Source: Lenzites betulinus (Eukaryota; Basidiomycota; Agaricomycetes; Polyporales; Polyporaceae). Taken from it: a DNA stretch of 64,000 nt. The stretch lies in assembly GCA_022264855.1 (NCBI GenBank), contig JABYQU010000062.1:62001-126000 (forward strand), read 5' to 3'. A program made the translations under genes and the position numbers. Numbering within the stretch: position 1 is the first letter of the stretch; every line of letters begins with the position of its first letter. Below are positions 1 to 11,114 of this stretch, piece by piece. The notes under the pieces are model-generated. The model had not been told where the DNA came from, ran no database searches, and saw nothing but the letters and a program-made list of their open reading frames with translations.

Positions 1-30
1 ATCGACTCGCACTGCCCGGGTTGATTGAAG

Positions 31-1957
31 ATGTGCGGAACATACGTGACGGGCCTCCTTTCGTTGGACGACGACGTCCTCCACTGCATATTCTCTCACC
101 TGTACGGTGAAGATGCGCTGAACGTTTCTCTAACAGCACACCGCGCGCACGACCTAGCAATACGCCGCGTTGCCGCAGTGGCCGTATGTCGGAAACGCAA
201 GGAGGTGTTGTCACTGCGCCGGTACATGCTGTATGGCTCTCCCCCGCGCGCCCAATACCTGGAGAAGCTCATAGTCTGGGTCTATGCATATAATCCCCCT
301 GAGGAAACAGCTTTCATAGAATGTCGCGAACACGACTGGGCCCAACTCCGCCTCATCGTCGACGTGCTCGCGCACGCCCCAAACCTGCGGGAGGTAGTCC
401 TTCCTTTTCTGTATCCATCACTCGAGCGCGACAGCCGTCTGGGGGATGTCCTCTGCGCGATGCAACACTTGACAACGGCCACTTTTGAAGCCGTCGAGGA
501 GACCACAATGGCGGTCATGCATCGCTGGTCGCGGCGTCTGGAATGCCTCCAGCTGAAATTTCACATAAAAGGTGCACAACCGTACTTCCCTTTCCGCGCC
601 GAGTCCAACCCTATCACGTATCCTTCGCTCCTGCGCAACCTCGCGGCCTTCACGGCTCTACACACCTTGTGCCTGAGGCTCCTCCGAACGAGGCCTTCGT
701 CTCCGTCCATTCCAGACATATTGCGTGAGCCGACTGATTCGTACTACTACCTGTCCTCCCTTTGCAATCTAGATCTGTGGACAGTCGAGCCACGCGCGCT
801 CGACATCGTGCAGCTCTGCCCACGTCTGACTTCTCTTTGCTATTCACTCATCTCATCGTCGGACGATGGCGAGGACTCGGATGAAGCAGACAACCCGGCG
901 ACAGGTGCACGATGGCCGTCTCTCCGTTGCCTCCGGGTAGACACCCTCAAGGACGCGGCGCACGCGCGGCACATCCTCGGACATGTGGACTATCTGCACA
1001 TCTGCTCCGACATAGACATCCGCCCAACGCATACACACGAAGAAGCGATGCTCCTCGCCGTGGTAGAGAGAACTAGTCCTGTTGGGATGCGCTTTGCGTT
1101 GACCTTCCACTGCACGGCGGGGCACGATGGCGAGGCGCAGCTTTGGGCCCGGCTCGCCGCCCGCGCTCCCAAGCTGCGCGTCCTCGAAGTCAAGCTGGCA
1201 TACGGCGGCGAATACGCCGTGGATCCATTCTCAACATGGCTGGTAAGCTCATCCCGTCTGATGCCGTCACCGTCACCGTGCACCTACTGATCACACACAT
1301 ATGGGGCAGCATGCGCTACCAGACATCTTCAGCCCCCTCGGGCCTGCCCTCCGCTCGCTCCGCCTCATTGTCTACCGGCAGCGCCGCCGTCATCCTCAGT
1401 CGCTGCGCAAGTTCTTAAACCCGTACCACTCAAGACCCCCGTACGTGGACCCCATCGATGAAAAGGCCGTACTAGAACACAGCTCACCCCACGGGCAACT
1501 CGTCGCGGCGCTCCGCGCGCTCAATTGCCTCGAGCTCTGGGAAGCCGGAGAAACGCGCAAAAAGATCGATCGCCGCGGCGACTCGTACTGCGGGGCCAAT
1601 GCGCACGACGTCGCGGACACGGGCTCGTACTCTGATCACATTTTGCGCCTGAGATTGGTCGAGGATGACGATGAGGTGCCAGTGTATGGGCGGTGGGAGA
1701 ACTGGCACGGGAGGGCGGTATACTACAGAGCCTTGTACCGGCGTTGGTGGCGCGTTCGACGTGGCTCGGAGCAGGAGGTTGGAGGGGGGCCAGCGTTGGA
1801 GAACATCGATCGGATGGAGGCGATGCGCATGCACGCTTATTTGCGGGACACTGACGACGTGAGCGTGGCGCGTTTTGACGGTAAGCGGCTGGTCATTGCA
1901 GTTAACGTGGCGTGGCCGTTGCTGGTGCTCAACACAGCTTCAGAGTTCTTCCCTTGA
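31..1957 (+). CDS. F-box / leucine-rich-like protein, paralogue 1
   Basis: Two exons, 31-1242 and 1310-1957, give about 619 residues; the intron is GT-AG, 67 bp, phase 0. The N-terminus carries an F-box-like helix bundle (LLSLDDDVLHCIFSHL, then DALNVSLTAHRAHDL). The rest is a diverged leucine-rich scaffold with recurring LNCLELW and RSLRL patterns, and a WWRVRR block near the C-terminus. F-box proteins usually recruit substrates to SCF ubiquitin ligases; the substrate here is unknown. The ATG at 31 is chosen because an open frame upstream has no earlier ATG within the window; the window edge is close, so a further 5' exon cannot be excluded. It is convergent with the next F-box gene (98 bp between stops) and has paralogues at 56.7-61.0 kb with the intron at the same place. 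Confidence 0.82.
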
Positions 1958-2055
1958 GGCGGATGCGATCAATTTTCAGACTCGATGTTTCTTGGTTGCT
2001 GCTTGCAAGTGTCCAATCATCAAAATTTGGGACTGGGCTCTGGAGTGTTGTACAG

Positions 2056-3927
2056 CTACATAGAGAGTGCATGTAGACTCCCTGAGAAAGAAGTCAGCAC
2101 AAGTACAGAACGGCGATTGAATGATATTTCCGCACCTGAGAGTTCTTCCGTCGTGGCGTCCTGCTGCCCCGCACCCTCGATGATCTGCTGCTCCAGCCGT
2201 TTACCCTCCTGGATCGAGATTGCCTCAAGCTTCCTCGAACCACCCTCCGCGCCGTCCACAATGCGCCACCACCGATGACTCCGGATCCAATCCGTCTGCC
2301 TCAGCTCGTCCCACTCATACACGGGCGCATCCTCCCCCGGCTCGCTCCTGACCGCGCCCGCCACCTCCGTCTCGACCGGGACCTCGGCCTGTGCAGACCC
2401 GCGGGCCCCCTCCTCGCCCTTCTGCAGCGCGAGGTTGTTCTGGTTGGGGCCCTCGTCGAGCAAGGCGAGGTAGCGCAGCGAGGGCATCGCGTCCGCGATG
2501 CGCTGCGGGAGCGCGTGCATCGCCGCCGCGCGCCGCCTCTCCATCTCGCGCGCCTCCGCGCCACGCGCCTTGTCCTCCGCGTCGTCGTACTCGAGCCCGG
2601 CGGGGAAAAAGCGCGGCACGGCAGGATACCCGAGCTGCGGGAAGAACAGCCGCAGACACGGGATGGGCAGGTCGGATAGCGCCTGCGGGATGTTGTCCTG
2701 CGGGAGAACCGCATGAGCATTCGGCTCGGCCTCGGCGTGTACTGTTATAGAATTTGCACTCACCAGCCAGCCGTCGTAGTCGAGCGACGGAGACGGGATG
2801 CTGACCTTGAGCTCGAGCACGCGCAGCCTCGGTGCGAGCGGCGGGATGTGGCTCAAGAACAGTATGGGCGAGTGGCGAACGCGGACGGAGAGGTAGAGCT
2901 CGACGGGGGACGTCTGGCGCAGGAGGGCGAAGAACCGCGCGACGTCTGGCGCGTCCGCTTCGGAGTTCGACAGCACGCCGCCAATATGAAGCTGCTCGAC
3001 GCGGGCGAGTCGGCGTCGCACGCTGGGGATTTCGTCGTGCTCCCCAAGCATGAGACGGCGGAGGTCGGGCCAGGGTTTTCCGGAAAGATGGCGGAGGTTC
3101 AGTTCATCCGCAAAGTCGAATGCTTGTGGATCCTCGGAGTAGATGAGCGTGTTCAGGTTTGGACATAGCTCTACCATGTTCAATGCGGGTGGCGTGGATT
3201 CTGAAAGGCGCAGGTAGGTGATGGAGGGGAGCTGCGGAGGGATAAAGTCTTCGCTAAAGCATGTGTGAGGCGTGAAGTTCCATAGTTTGACAATGTGCAG
3301 GTTTCTATACAGCGCGAGAGTAGACAGGAGAGCGGGCAGCGTCCTGGTCTCACCCTCGAGAGGGTAGTCCTCCTCAATGAAGTAGGACAGCGTCAGGTGC
3401 CTCAAGTCAAAGCTGCAAGAGCGCAGAACCTCGAGCGTGTAATCGCCCAGAGTCGAGAGCCGCAGTTTGGTCAAGCGCGGCATGGAAGCGAGTGCGACCC
3501 CGATACGAGGGTCCCGACGCAAACACGGCTGGAAACGCTCTAGACAGAGCTCTTGAATGTTTTGCGCATGCATGAGCAGCCCCCCGATGATATTTGCCTG
3601 GGAGAAGTTCGCGGCATAGTAAAGATCGTCCCCGGGCTGCTCGCCGTCATCGGAGGTATTGGCTTCCTCCGGGTCGTAGCCGCCGAAGGTGTGTGTGTCG
3701 ATCGATAGCACCTGTATGTGGCGCGCACGCTGCGCTGGTCCATTGACCATGTATGCGTGTAGCTTGCGCAGCATCGACGGTTTCCAGCAAGTAATAACCG
3801 CGGCCACGCGGGGAAGCGCGAGGTCGACGAGCTGCTTCGATGTGAGCGCGACATTGAGAGCATCCCTGCCGTGAAGATGCGAGCAGATCAAGATGAGTAC
3901 GTCGTCCGGCAAGTCAAGCAGATGCAT
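2056..3927 (-). CDS. F-box / leucine-rich-like protein, paralogue 2
   Basis: The frame is open from ATG 3927 to the stop at 2056. It begins MHLLDLPDDVLILICSHL, a clear F-box, followed by DALNVALTSKQLVDLALPRVAAV. By comparison with the three paralogues an intron should lie at 2698-2763 (donor GTGAGT, acceptor CCGCAG) directly after the conserved codons for GWL. It is 66 bp and contains no stop, so unspliced and spliced messages are both open (623 or 601 residues). The C-terminal part has acidic and glutamine-rich stretches absent from the paralogues. This is the most diverged of the four copies. The role is inferred only from the F-box: likely SCF substrate adaptor. Confidence 0.8.
   Translation of the reverse strand: MHLLDLPDDVLILICSHLHGRDALNVALTSKQLVDLALPRVAAVITCWKPSMLRKLHAYMVNGPAQRARHIQVLSIDTHTFGGYDPEEANTSDDGEQPGDDLYYAANFSQANIIGGLLMHAQNIQELCLERFQPCLRRDPRIGVALASMPRLTKLRLSTLGDYTLEVLRSCSFDLRHLTLSYFIEEDYPLEGETRTLPALLSTLALYRNLHIVKLWNFTPHTCFSEDFIPPQLPSITYLRLSESTPPALNMVELCPNLNTLIYSEDPQAFDFADELNLRHLSGKPWPDLRRLMLGEHDEIPSVRRRLARVEQLHIGGVLSNSEADAPDVARFFALLRQTSPVELYLSVRVRHSPILFLSHIPPLAPRLRVLELKVSIPSPSLDYDGWLVSANSITVHAEAEPNAHAVLPQDNIPQALSDLPIPCLRLFFPQLGYPAVPRFFPAGLEYDDAEDKARGAEAREMERRRAAAMHALPQRIADAMPSLRYLALLDEGPNQNNLALQKGEEGARGSAQAEVPVETEVAGAVRSEPGEDAPVYEWDELRQTDWIRSHRWWRIVDGAEGGSRKLEAISIQEGKRLEQQIIEGAGQQDATTEELSGAEISFNRRSVLVLTSFSGSLHALSM
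2698..2763 (-). other. Predicted stop-free 3n intron in F-box paralogue 2
   Basis: The segment is bounded by GTGAGT and TTCTCCCGCAG, sits at the exact position of the intron in the sister genes, and is 66 bp with no in-frame stop. Removing it joins the codons for GWL directly to the next conserved block. An ORF-only annotation would miss it. Confidence 0.7.
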
Positions 3928-4832
3928 CTTCTCTGTGGTACTGACGAGATCCTCGCTCGTGTTTACTGTCAAGCCTGAGATCGACAGTTCCTTTGGTGTG
4001 GAAAGGCTGCCGAAGGTAGGAGTACTAGTAGTGCTTCAGTAGGCGCCCTCGACGTCACTTACCTTACTTAAAGGATACGGAGTATTCCGCGAGCGCTAGC
4101 CTCCACAACGCTTTGCATGTAGTATGCTGTTACGATGTTTTGCGAACTACTTGGTAGGGTTGGAACTGCGACCTGGACTTCGCCTTCGACTTTGCTTGCA
4201 CATCAATGATCTTCCGATGGAGTTGAATAATGTGCGGACTGGTCACGTCGATCATGGCTGGCCGCCGACTGCGGTATGATTTGGCTTGGAAATATACGCA
4301 AGAATCGACCAGATTTGTGAAGATGCGGGCTCCTTTTCGCTATCAATCTCACGCGTGCGATGCAATGGACTCTCCTTAGAAATGTTCACATGTGTTCTCA
4401 CGCAGTGCAGAACATGTACAAGGTAGGTAGGTCATAGTCCCGCGGATCTAGCCTTTCTGAACACTGCTTTCATGTTAACCCCGTTGATCAGATTCAGCGG
4501 ATTGTGCCGTCTATAAGACAGACGTTGTCACGACTCCGACTCACGAGAGCCCGGCGGTGCAAAGGATGCTGTACAACAACTGAGGAAATGACCATAGCGC
4601 ACCGAGTTATTACACAGACCAGCGCCGGCAGAAGAAGTTTGGAAGACAATAGGTGCTCCTATAAGAATTGAACGCATACCAGAAAGCTATGTCCTGGAAG
4701 ACATACTCGCGTCCTCAATTTCACTGAGTGAGAACTTGCCCCTTCTCAACGTTTCGGTCATCATGATGCTGACTGCGACTCACACGGGCGGGACCGCACC
4801 CCACGGAATCGCCTCAAGCATTCACATTCTCC
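3928..4832. other. Intergenic, no gene supported
   Basis: About 0.9 kb upstream of the F-box gene on the minus strand. All frames are broken by frequent stops and no protein family motif was recognised. It probably holds the promoter of the minus-strand F-box gene. Confidence 0.5.
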
Positions 4833-5496
4833 GTGCCAATCACCACATCCCTCCTTGCATCGGAGGTCAAGAGGGTTTCTTCTACCCTATTCCCGTACAT
4901 TTCTCCTCAAGATGAGGATGAGAAAGCGCCACTCGCGGCGACCACGACGCGGCCATCCGTCAACCAGCTGCAGCTCGACGCAGATTTCGCAGTGATGACA
5001 AGATACCTCTCCACAGACACCCCACGCACCTTCCCCAGAAACTCGCGCAGCGCCCGCGCGGCATAGCCGCGATCCTCTGCTTCGTGTTCATCTTTCCGCC
5101 ATACGCGCAGGTCCTGGATTTCCGCGCGGGAATCCGCCTGCTCCGCATTCTCTTCCCACAACAACCCCATTCGTCGTCTCCGATGGGGCTCCACAGCTCA
5201 TCGGGCTCGTCGGTGGGGTGCTGTGCATCCCGATAAACATCAAATCCCTAAAGCGCGGGCCGAACACATTCTTCGAGTGGAGAAAGAAGCTGGGTTTGCT
5301 CACGGACGTCGCATACGATATCCCATGGGTCCTCCTCGAGGCAGTGGTCACCGCCGTCGCAGGGTCACTCGCGCTGGTACTCTTCAGAAACCCGGAAAGC
5401 ATCAACCCCGCGCGTGCAGTACGCGCCGCCCTTGTGGGCGCGGTGGTCGCATACCCCTGTAGGTTCATCGGGATCGTGTTCTGCAGAGACAAGTAG
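4833..5496 (+). pseudogene. Broken gene for a small multi-pass membrane protein
   Basis: Three overlapping frames, read in order, look like one protein. Frame one (to about 5040) ends with ADFAVMTRYLSTDTPRTFP. Frame two (about 5040-5160) carries a hydrophobic stretch, GIAAILCFVFIFPPYAQ. Frame three (about 5160-5496) holds LIGLVGGVLCIPINI, then a charged loop RGPNTFFEWRKK, then two further hydrophobic segments and a stop after FCRDK. No plausible GT-AG intron joins these frames and I found no good ATG. I read this as a membrane-protein gene with at least two frameshifts, or as poorly assembled sequence. The family is not recognised. An unusual intron arrangement is possible. Confidence 0.35.
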
Positions 5497-6686
5497 ATAC
5501 ACGTGGGTGGTGATCCAACAGTGCAGCTGGTTCCCGCCGTTCTGGAATGAAACATGTTGCTCGCCATCGAGACTCTCCGAGGAGCTCAATGAACCCGCGA
5601 AGAGGGGGCGGTACTCACACAACGTCTCGCCGCCGGTCCCGGGGTTGAACGATGCAAAGTCGCGGTTTTGTTCGCGATGGCGTGCAGTGGCCTGTCTGTT
5701 TGACCTGTCCTTCGCATACGACGCGCTTAGAGTATCTAGTGATGTTAAATGAGACGTACCTGCTTCGGCGTCCATATACCGTACGCGTGTAGAAATCCTG
5801 CAGTACAAATAGTTAATGTCATGTGCATGCGCACATACGTATACTGTGTCCAATATGCACGGTTACTCGTCGGGCCCGTATGCTACCCAACGGATTGACG
5901 TTCCCCTCCACCCTGGGTAATGGGCAAGACGTGTAGCATATTGAAATGCCAGCTGACCTTGGTTTAACATCGGCGTAGCATTCCAGATATCATCAGCCTG
6001 CGGTCGCTGATGACGGTGACTTGGGAGTGTAATAATGCCGTACTCAACTCTCTTGGATGACGCCGTCTACCCTCTACCCTCTACCCTGGGCAACATACGA
6101 GACGCCGCCGACGCCAACGGGAATGCCGGCCACGGTGGCGTTCAAATATATGAACCGGAGAGAAGAGCGGAATATGAGCTCGAAGCGATACATCCGGAGG
6201 AGCGGTGCGTGGATGATTGAAGCATAGCTGGTAGGTTCATGAACGGGTGTGCGCGTAAAACACCACAGAAGTCAAGGAGGTAGCCGTTATTTGACTCCTA
6301 GTCCGACTTCCTCGGAGCCGGCGTTTGCGCCTCAATTCGTGCAGTCAGAGGCCGGGGCCGATTGTCTGGGGAGGGGATCCATGTCCGACTCAATGCCCCG
6401 TACATCGCACGAGCGTCGAGACCTGGCCAAAGATCGGAGGGTGCTCGATGAAATGACTCGGACAGCTGCTGAATCATTCACATCAATGCTCATCAACCCT
6501 AGTCGCAACGGTGGGCTGGCACGACTGCGCCCTGGCTGCGCTTATTGGTTGTGCAGTGCGATCAGTCCTACGGCACACATGTTCACGGGTACACGGGGAC
6601 AGAGGAGTCAGATTCGAGGGCGCGGTACCTGGGGCTGTGGGGTGGGCTGATCAAGAAATTCTTTGTGCGGGGCGGGGTCGCTGCGG
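5497..6686. other. Intergenic, no gene supported
   Basis: Open frames here are short and have no recognisable motif. The last part is presumably the promoter of the small protein gene that starts at 6820. Confidence 0.45.
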
Positions 6687-6692
6687 TATAAA
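6687..6692 (+). promoter_or_regulatory. TATA box for the small repeat protein
   Basis: TATAAA lies in a GC-rich context 133 bp upstream of the ATG at 6820. The spacing suits a core promoter with a 5' leader of about 100 bases. Confidence 0.5.
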
Positions 6693-6819
6693 GGCTGAAA
6701 GGGGCAGATGGTTCAGTATAACGCATTCCAACACAGTGCATCCTCCTCTTCGCAGCATCCCCGTACTACACAGCACGACGCTGTCCATATTGCGCGCACC
6801 TACCTCACATTCATCAGCC

Positions 6820-7206
6820 ATGTCGAACGGTTCATCTTCCTACCTGACATCACCATCTCTCGTCTCTGTGGCCACGACGTCGAGTGCATCCTCATCCACG
6901 CCACTCAGACGTCCAGCATCATCGACAAAAGACTATTCTGCCGCGTTCGGTCAGCTGCAGTCGCAGTACGGCTGGGGGGGACCCGCTCCGGTACAGCCAC
7001 CCATGCGCATAGCGCCACAGCCGAAGAAGAAGGAGCAGCGGAAGGAGAAGCGGTCGACGAACATGAACGCGGGGACGCCGACCGCGAGCGAGGGAAAAGA
7101 CTTCCAGGCGGCGTACGGAGCGTTGTCCTCGAGGTTTGGGTTTGGGGGGAGCTCGCCGATGCCCAAGAGCTCGACGCCGTCAAAAACAAAGGACGAGCGC
7201 AGATGA
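6820..7206 (+). CDS. Small basic protein with two aromatic-glycine repeats
   Basis: A single exon encodes 128 residues. After a Ser/Thr-rich N-terminus come two copies of the same motif: KDYSAAFGQLQSQYGWGG near residues 45-62 and KDFQAAYGALSSRFGFGG near 98-115. They are separated by a lysine-rich basic segment (PKKKEQRKEKR). Similar short proteins with a K-D-aromatic-x-A-A ... G-aromatic-G-G motif occur widely in mushroom-forming fungi; I know of no assigned function. No signal peptide or membrane segment is visible, and the basic stretch could be a nuclear localisation signal. The ATG at 6820 is the first one consistent with the TATA box at 6687. The protein ends in a charged KTKDERR tail. 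Confidence 0.72.
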   Translation: MSNGSSSYLTSPSLVSVATTSSASSSTPLRRPASSTKDYSAAFGQLQSQYGWGGPAPVQPPMRIAPQPKKKEQRKEKRSTNMNAGTPTASEGKDFQAAYGALSSRFGFGGSSPMPKSSTPSKTKDERR

Positions 7207-7446
7207 TGCATGAGACTCGTCGACGCTTTGGGCCGTCCTATATTACTTTCTCACGTAATCACCCTAAAAGGCTACTGTATTACCGCTTTCGTCATATTTA
7301 TCTGCCTGATTGCTATCGACTTTGGCAAGTCCGCACATATCACGATTCACCAGCTCGTCGTCGGCCCTCGCCATCTTCAATGTATAATATTATAGGTGGT
7401 AGAATTGGATTACAAAAAGCGAGCTGTAATGTGGGATTCATACATA

Positions 7447-9141
7447 TCATAATATACTGTGAACGTCCTGGTTGATTTGTCTGTCTGACTCCGTGTCCTC
7501 CACGAACATCTGCCGTTCACGACGCGCGGGCCGCGGTACGTCGTCGTCCTCCAAGAAAGAAATAGGGCCTCCAATCGACGTGAAAACCCGGGTTCGATGA
7601 GGGTGTGTTGTAAAGTGTATGGTACTGTGATCGACCGTGTCTTCGTTGTTAATCTCTTGTAGATGGGCGATGAAACGTGTGGTGAGGATTGGTGTCAAGC
7701 TGCGATCATAGCATCAGAGATAGATGGAGTTGGGGAAGAATGAAAGCATCATACGCTCTACCGAATACTGCGTTTAGTTGTACATTGGAAGGAACGCTAG
7801 GAATCTGTCTAGACCGTGAGTATTCGTAGACGAGTGTGCGAGATGGACTCACAGCCGCAGCTACGATGTTCACGAGAGACAGCACGGCCATTACTCTGCG
7901 AACTTTAATTAATCACCTTTAAGGAACTACGTATCGGGGGAAACGGACACACATGAAGTACAGAGAGCCTACAAAGGCAATATCAGCACCTCCATATGAT
8001 GCATGCTGGACAGTCACGTACCGTCGCGCAAGAGTAGTGTCGTTAGGGCTGCTCCAGGATGTCCGGACCTCCGACGTAGGCGATACACGCTGATAGTCTT
8101 GTATACAGTCATCAGTAAACATAGAAGTTCATACACGATGCCGATCGAAGACACTATGATAGGAACTGCGGTAAGATGGCTTTAGCATCGCATTATTTCG
8201 TCGACTTGGCGAGGACAGCTGACTCACGATTTTTCGCTCTACAAGCTCGACGTTAGTATCGAAGCATGATACGACAAACTCAAAGAGCATGCGCTTACGA
8301 GAACGCTATATACTTGTCATTGTAGTCTTGTATGAAGCTTTCGCATCCCCACACAGGCCAGGGTGACATTACAACCCGAGTCATGCCAAATACAAGCATC
8401 TTGAAATGGGCCGGGAAGCGCATCAGTATCATGCACATTGATAGTGATGCAGTCGTACTAGTACATACCGGGGTGATAGCGTTCGGATTGATTAGTCCCA
8501 AGAGAAATACGAGAACTCCTACTCGTTTGCTGCACCCCCAGATTGCGTACATGCGGGTGGCCACGAAGGCTGTAAATCATCAGTTCCGAATCGCACTGGC
8601 CGCCCTTGGCTGCGGGAGCCCAGAACTCACCTGCGACGACGACAAAGTTGAGGAAACTGAACGCGATTCCAATGTCAAGAAGAAGGCCGCAGCTTTCGGA
8701 GTCGACGGGGCATTAATGCGTGGCTACTTGTAGAATCTCGAGGTGTACTCACGTTCTCGCCGATTCATGAAGCCCCGCGTTCGGGGTGAAACGGATGTTT
8801 CCAAGTGCAAGGATCGTGATGTCGAGGAAAAATCCGTAGCGGATTAGGAAGAAGTACACACTTGCGAGGTTCCATCGCGAAGTCCAGAACACTCGGACTT
8901 CAGTAGGTAAAGTGATCAAGTAGTCATAATAAAATAGAACTTAAGAGGTCGAAATGAGTACAGGTCGACATACAGAGCCGAAAGATATGCAACGTACAGG
9001 TCGATGCAAGCAATGTGTAGTTCCCTTCAATAAGGCCGCCGTTGATAGGAAGTAACTGGCTGTAGTGAATGAGCTTTCGTGACATACATAAAAAGGCCAG
9101 CATATATCGTACCTCCAATTGATATCATTTGTGTCAGTCAT
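7447..9141 (-). CDS. DUF6533 multi-pass membrane protein, paralogue A
   Basis: Twelve exons: 9141-9113, 9059-8998, 8939-8753, 8692-8631, 8569-8469, 8399-8299, 8238-8228, 8165-8022, 7968-7953, 7895-7853, 7804-7755, 7699-7447. They sum to 1059 nt, an uninterrupted 352-residue frame, which supports every junction. Exon 3 carries the DUF6533 signature (FYYDYLITLPTEVRVFW ... RYG). Later exons give ATRMYAIWG, LLGLINPNA, SPWPVWGCE and LTPILTTRFIAHL, in an all-hydrophobic layout of about seven membrane segments with a polar C-terminal tail. DUF6533 proteins are basidiomycete-specific, receptor-like in topology, and of unknown function. It shares this exon plan with three paralogues in the window. Confidence 0.85.
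8228..8238 (-). other. 11-nt microexon in DUF6533 paralogue A
   Basis: AGCGAAAAATC lies between CTTGTAG and GTGAGT. It supplies the one-base phase needed to join the exon ending at 8299 to the exon starting at 8165; skipping it breaks the frame. The same 11-nt exon exists in all four paralogues. Confidence 0.8.
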
Positions 9142-11114
9142 ATCGCATGGAAGACATATTCGACCGGGGGAGGACAGGACAGATGACACATAGAATACAA
9201 AGACGTACCATATATACTAACGGCACGAAGAAGCCCGCCTTGCTGCGCATGCACAGCGACCCCCGAGAGGGCACAGGTTATGGAGGCTCGGAGTGTTGCG
9301 GGTAAGATGTAACGCCATCCCATGTGCTGCGTACGCGCGCGCTCACTGTCGTACGTACTGCAGCGTCTCCTGCGATCGTGTGGGAGACTAAGTAGGGCGT
9401 GCGAGAGCGACGGGTTGTCTTACGATCCTTGCACCGGCGCATGGAGGCCTGGTACTATAGATAAGCATGGGTGGAGCTTACCCTTGCAACATCAGCTGTT
9501 TATACCTCTTACAGGTTCCCAACACTCATGGATACCTGTACCAGATTACGACTGGAGTAAACGTAAGCGCAAGCGATCACCATCTAGCCACGACTTTGGA
9601 TAAGTAGGACTGCGAGCCGAGACGGTGACGACGCACGGCACCTCGATATACGGCAGGTTAACACGAGACGCGGTACCGCCGCCTATGACGGCAATGCCAT
9701 GTGTCCGAGGAGTTTGACTCGATTCTACGGGGGAGCAGCATCAAGTTATCAACTCTACGTCGTGATCCCTGGACCCCCGCGTCTTCCGGTAGCTATAAAA
9801 GTTGTTCGGCGTTCAGCGACACTGCGTATCGTCAACAAGAATACGCATACGCACCCTCGATGCAAGCAGAATCCGAGTCTACGTATACTGGGCTGCCAGC
9901 GTGCGTGCAGCTTGCTTGTGTCGCATTGCAATAGGGTATGCACTGCCAGAAACTTGTCGTCGAGCGAACACAGATCACACGCTCGTCGATGGAGAGCATA
10001 CTATCCACCGAGTGTCCCGCTAATATCCTGGCGCTGAACACGACCTGGAGGCGTCGATAGACTCAAGTGTCAACTCTCATGCGCACAGGCTTCGTATCTG
10101 ACTCACATGTTCTGTCACAAAGACAATCAGAGCAATTAGCCTTGGTGTCACTGCCACGCTGATTATGTTCGCATGCGCTATGGCATCAGGGGAATCCAGC
10201 ACATACTGAGCGCGATGATGCATGCCTTCTGTTGTCAGTGGAAAGCGACATGTTTGACATGCACGATCATGAACGCACAGCCGCCAAGTGCACCCCATAC
10301 ACGCTTAACAGCCGTTGCTCTCTACATTGCATCGTCCTATGTGTTTGGCGGTGAACGCGCCCAGTGCCGGCCGCGCAGACAAAGCCGGAAATCTTGACAG
10401 AGCGCTCCGACCACACAAAGTATTATCCCATGCACACTGCAACATGCTGATGTTAGATGCTTACCGTGTACTATATATCGGAGGTAGGCTGTACCAACGG
10501 TCTCATCGTGACAAGCAGGGTATCGGGGACGAATATAGAATTCGTGGCGTTCCCGCTGCACGCCGATATTAGTTCTCAAGCGCAGGATGCGCACATAGTC
10601 GTTACCCACAGCGCTCCGGCCTCGATCGCAAGTCTGTCGACGTGCTAAGCACTATGCGTAAGCCTGTAGAAAAAGTGGCGGCCAGACACACCTTCAAACA
10701 TATTTATGCGCTGTCAACGCCCCACTCTCCAAGGTCTGCTCTCACACAGAGCCCAGAAAATACGACTCTCCAAGCCGGGCCAGCCGGGGATGGATAATAT
10801 GCAAGATAAAAGGAGGTAGGAGACAGCGAGCGAGCGTGTGTATCGCCGGCTTGTCGGACCACTCGGAGAGGATAAGCCGCCCTTCGGGGTATTGGTCGCA
10901 GCGCCGAAGATGTTGTAGGCCTGATCTCGTTGTGTGTAAGCCCGCGGAGCGATGCTCGATGAACACTACTGGAAACGAGCTGTGAAAACACGGGTGCAAC
11001 AGCGAACGACGGTCGCTATGGGGGAAGTGTCGGGCGATCCCAGGCGGTGCTGCGGGATGAATGCCTTGGGTGGCAGTAAGCATCATCAATGCTCCTTGCT
11101 GGTCCAGCGGAGGT
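9142..11114. other. Intergenic between DUF6533 paralogues A and B
   Basis: About 2 kb. I searched for decayed exons of a fifth DUF6533 copy (YYDY, PWPVWGC, TPILTTRF blocks) on both strands and found none. Short open frames have no recognisable motif. Confidence 0.45.

Noticed and set aside
9142..11114. A fifth, decayed DUF6533 gene between copies A and B
   Set aside because: Some hydrophobic frames exist near 10.1-10.6 kb, but none of the diagnostic blocks or the conserved exon lengths could be found.
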